Shown in pieces: positions 6,117 to 8,147 of a stretch of DNA of 8,147 nt. Where the stretch lies: the NCBI GenBank assembly GCA_946011705.1, contig CAMGCA010000074.1, forward strand, positions 1 through 8,147. Direction: 5' to 3'. Numbering within the stretch: the stretch's first letter is position 1; every line of letters starts with the position of its first letter. Both the position numbers and the translations under genes were made by a program. The stretch is from an uncultured Clostridia bacterium. Its GTDB lineage: Bacteria > Bacillota > Clostridia > Oscillospirales > Oscillospiraceae. Below the pieces are notes generated by a model that was given only the letters and a program-made list of their open reading frames with translations, had not been told where the DNA came from and did no database searches.

Positions 6117-6162
6117 GCTGTCATCACGAACCAGCGGATTGCTCCCGGTTCGCGATGACAGT
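6117..6162. terminator. Bidirectional terminator formed by a REP-like hairpin
   Basis: CTGTCATC (6118-6125) pairs with GATGACAG (6154-6161). After an A/C mismatch, CGAACC (6127-6132) pairs with GGTTCG (6147-6152) around a 14-base loop. On the minus strand the stem is followed by TTTTTA, giving a good terminator for the Na/Pi transporter gene. On the plus strand the tail TTCTTTCTTTTCT is weaker but plausible for the CmpB-family gene. The sequence resembles the widely scattered repeats with GCAATCC and GATGACA ends. Confidence 0.82.
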
Positions 6163-6185
6163 TCTTTCTTTTCTGTTCGTCTTCC

Positions 6186-7958
6186 TTATTTTTCCTCCGG
6201 GAAGGCGTACTGGGCCTTGTACCGGGCGAAGCGCTCGGCAAAGGCGGCGCTTTCCTGAAGTTCGCCGGATTTGAGGGAATTCAAGTATTCGTGGGCTTCC
6301 AGCTTGCCCTCGGCCACCTGCATAATTTCCACGGCCACATTGGAGCAGTGGTCGGCGGATCGCTCGAAGGCGGTCAGCAGGTCTTCCAGCACGAAGCCGT
6401 ACTCCACGCTGCACAGTCCGTCCCGCAGACGGCGGATGTGCCGGGACTTGACCTCCCGCACCAGCGCGTCCACCACCTGCTCCTGAGGCTCAATTTTCAT
6501 GGCCAGATTTCTGTCGAAGCCACGGTAGGCATCCACCGTGCGGCTGAGAATGTCGGATACCGCCCGTTCCAGCACATCCAGCTCCGCCTGGGCCTGCCGG
6601 GAGAAGTGAATCTTCTTTTCTTCCATTTCCAGAGCCGCCCGGCCCACGGCAACCGCGTGGTCGGCGACGCGCTCGATGTCGGAGACGGTGTAGAGCAAGG
6701 TGTTGAGAATCCGGTTGTCCGCAACGGTCAGCTGGATGCCGGACAGCTTCACCAGATAGGTGCCCAGGGCATCCTCGTAGCGGTCGGTGCTGTCCTCCAA
6801 AGCCAGTACCTGCTCCATGGTTTTGCTGTCAAATTCCCGGGTCAGGTCCATGGCCAGATTCATGGCCTGGTTGGCATCCTCCGCCATGCGGACGGCAATT
6901 TCATGGGCCCGCTGGATGGCCACGGCGGGAGTGCCCAGCAGACGCTCGTCCAGCAGCTCCGTCTTTTCCGCCTGTTTATCATCCGGCACGGACAGGGTGG
7001 CAAGCTTCACCAGCACCTTGTTCAGCGGCAGCAACAGCGCCGTGGCGGCAAGATTGAAGGCGGTGTGGATAACGGCGATATTCATCTCATTGCAGGCTTC
7101 GGTCAGGAACTTCCAGGGGAAAAACAGCCCGATGCCGTAGAACAGCACCACAAAGATCAGGGTGCCCATGATGTTGAAGTACAGATGCACCATGGCGGTG
7201 CGGCGGGCGTTTTTGTTGGCGCCGATGGATCCCATCATGGCGGTGACGCAGGTGCCGATGTTCTGGCCCAGAATCACGGGGATGGCGCAGCCGAAGTTTA
7301 CCGCTCCGGTGGAGCACATACTCTGCAAAATGCCCACGGAGGCAGAGGAGGACTGGATGATGGCGGTCAGCGCGGCGCCCACCAGAATGCCGATGATGGG
7401 GTTACTGAAGGACACCATCAGCTGGGCAAACCATGTCTCGTCCTTGAGGAACTTCATGGAACCGCTCATCAGTTCCATGCCGGTCATCAGCGCCATAAAG
7501 CCCAGCAGAATGGCGCCGATATTCTTGCTTTTTTCGGATTTCAGGAACATATAGAGGATAATGCCGATGGTGCCGAGGAGGGGCGCCAGGGTGGAGGGCT
7601 TCAGAACCTGCACGATAAAGCTGTCCCCCTCCAGACCGCTTAAGGACAGAATCCAGGCGGTGACAGTGGTGCCCACGTTGCTGCCCATGATAACGCCCAC
7701 GGCCTGGTTTAAGGTCATGATGCCGGAGTTGACGAAGCCCACTACCATGACGGTGGTTGCCGAGGAGGACTGGATCACGTCGGTGACGGCCAGGCCCAGC
7801 AGGAAGCCCCGGGGCACGCTGGAGCTCATTTTGGCGAGGATGGTTTGCAGCTTGCCGCCGGCGGTGCGCTCCAGCGCCGAGCCCATGGTGTCCATGCCGA
7901 ACAGGAACAGGGCAAGCCCACCCAACAGGGAAACCAGCTTTAGAATATAGACTGTCAT
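6186..7958 (-). CDS. Na/Pi cotransporter family protein with C-terminal PhoU domain
   Basis: Sodium-phosphate symporter of the NptA/PNaS group, 590 residues. The membrane part, about 1-320, has two repeated halves, each with the hallmark QSSSA motif (QSSSATT at 63-69 and QSSSASVG at 202-209) plus GSNVGTTVTA (92-101) and GQNIGTCVTA (231-240). The cytoplasmic part, about 345-560, is PhoU-like with two metal-binding signatures, DIERVADH (427-434) and FERSADH (531-537). Import of phosphate is the expected role; the PhoU part probably tunes it. The ATG at 7958 follows AAGGAG (7967-7972) by 8 bases. It is a single-gene transcript ending at the shared hairpin. Upstream lies a ladder of TTTTACA repeats resembling a Pho box, so phosphate-dependent control is likely. 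Substrate specificity is from family knowledge and not proven here. Confidence 0.95.
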   Translation of the reverse strand: MTVYILKLVSLLGGLALFLFGMDTMGSALERTAGGKLQTILAKMSSSVPRGFLLGLAVTDVIQSSSATTVMVVGFVNSGIMTLNQAVGVIMGSNVGTTVTAWILSLSGLEGDSFIVQVLKPSTLAPLLGTIGIILYMFLKSEKSKNIGAILLGFMALMTGMELMSGSMKFLKDETWFAQLMVSFSNPIIGILVGAALTAIIQSSSASVGILQSMCSTGAVNFGCAIPVILGQNIGTCVTAMMGSIGANKNARRTAMVHLYFNIMGTLIFVVLFYGIGLFFPWKFLTEACNEMNIAVIHTAFNLAATALLLPLNKVLVKLATLSVPDDKQAEKTELLDERLLGTPAVAIQRAHEIAVRMAEDANQAMNLAMDLTREFDSKTMEQVLALEDSTDRYEDALGTYLVKLSGIQLTVADNRILNTLLYTVSDIERVADHAVAVGRAALEMEEKKIHFSRQAQAELDVLERAVSDILSRTVDAYRGFDRNLAMKIEPQEQVVDALVREVKSRHIRRLRDGLCSVEYGFVLEDLLTAFERSADHCSNVAVEIMQVAEGKLEAHEYLNSLKSGELQESAAFAERFARYKAQYAFPEEK

Positions 7959-7970
7959 AGAATACGCTCC

Positions 7971-7990
7971 TTATCAGGAATTATCAGGAA
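7971..7990 (-). repeat. Tandem 10-base direct repeat in the leader of the Na/Pi gene
   Basis: TTATCAGGAA occurs twice in a row (7971-7980 and 7981-7990). On the minus strand the last copy runs into the AAGGAG ribosome site. It may be a slippage duplication or a small regulatory element in the leader. Confidence 0.85.
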
Positions 7991-8008
7991 ACGGCTAACT
8001 CTGTGACA

Positions 8009-8075
8009 ATCATAATGCCAGCCCTTTGTAAAATCCATGGAATCTATGCAAAACCTGTGTAAAATTTATGTAAAA
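8009..8075 (-). promoter_or_regulatory. Putative Pho box and promoter of the Na/Pi transporter gene
   Basis: On the minus strand TTTTACA or TTTTGCA heptamers occupy 8075-8069, 8064-8058, 8053-8047 and 8033-8027, with a degenerate copy at 8044-8038. The steps are 11, 11, 9 and 11 bases. A -10 candidate TATGAT lies at 8014-8009 with no good -35 box before it. That puts the repeats at about -25 to -73 from a start near 8002, the arrangement of PhoP-activated promoters in Gram-positive bacteria (TT-A-CA type repeats at 11-base period). PhoP binding is inferred. Confidence 0.6.
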
Positions 8076-8101
8076 TCCTGTGATATGGGCACGAAAGGAA
8101 A

Positions 8102-8127
8102 GCCCTGCCGGAAAGCTCCGGCAGGGC
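8102..8127 (-). terminator. Hairpin terminator for a minus-strand gene beyond the right edge
   Basis: GCCCTGCCGGA (8102-8112) pairs perfectly with TCCGGCAGGGC (8117-8127) around an AAGC loop. On the minus strand the stem is followed by TTTCCTTTC, a moderate T-rich tail. The plus side lacks a T run. It probably isolates the Na/Pi promoter from upstream transcription. Confidence 0.72.
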
Positions 8128-8147
8128 CATGTCAAAGTTCCTTAAAA

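Noticed and set aside
6291..7643. Long plus-strand open frame of 450 codons opposite the Na/Pi transporter gene
   Set aside because: It is rich in His, Gln and Gly with no recognisable domain and mirrors a clear gene on the minus strand; it is an antisense shadow of G+C-rich coding DNA.

Overview
The window looks like a chromosomal segment of a G+C-rich gut-type Clostridium relative (Oscillospiraceae-like Firmicutes). The evidence is the strong AGGAGG-type ribosome sites, the gene families (RumA-type rRNA methylase, PflX-like radical SAM protein, CmpB-family membrane protein, Na/Pi symporter fused to PhoU) and G+C near two thirds in the right-hand part (for example 40 of 60 bases at 4501-4560). 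The genus is an inference.

Layout. Positions 1 to about 2236 are much poorer in G+C (26 of 60 at 1081-1140, 22 of 60 at 2101-2160) and read as one end of an integrated mobile element. This part holds, all on the minus strand, a drug or peptide-type ABC ATPase running off the left edge, its TetR-family regulator with a strong promoter flanked by two identical palindromic operators, a rho-independent terminator, and a small DUF6061-like protein. The element boundary lies inside the 3' end of the host 23S rRNA uracil-5-methyltransferase gene (rlmD/rumA). There the element re-creates the essential HVETV motif with its catalytic Glu and replaces the native C-terminus with a foreign in-frame tail of about 94 residues.

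From about 2236 rightwards is ordinary G+C-rich chromosome. A GNAT acetyltransferase gene overlaps the rlmD start (TAATG) and forms a minus-strand operon with rlmD and, because of the insertion, with the element's first small gene. Divergent from it is a plus-strand PflX-like radical SAM gene behind a near-consensus promoter, followed by a separately promoted CmpB-family membrane protein. A hairpin resembling widespread REP-type repeats forms a bidirectional terminator between this gene and a convergent Na/Pi cotransporter-PhoU fusion gene. Upstream of the transporter is a ladder of TTTTACA-type heptamers with mostly 11-bp spacing, like a Pho box. The right edge holds a strong hairpin terminator for a minus-strand gene outside the window.

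The points of most interest are the rlmD C-terminus swap at the element junction, the putative Pho box in front of the phosphate transporter, and the paired TetR operators. There is no CRISPR array, rRNA or tRNA gene, and no integrase or transposase gene inside the window.
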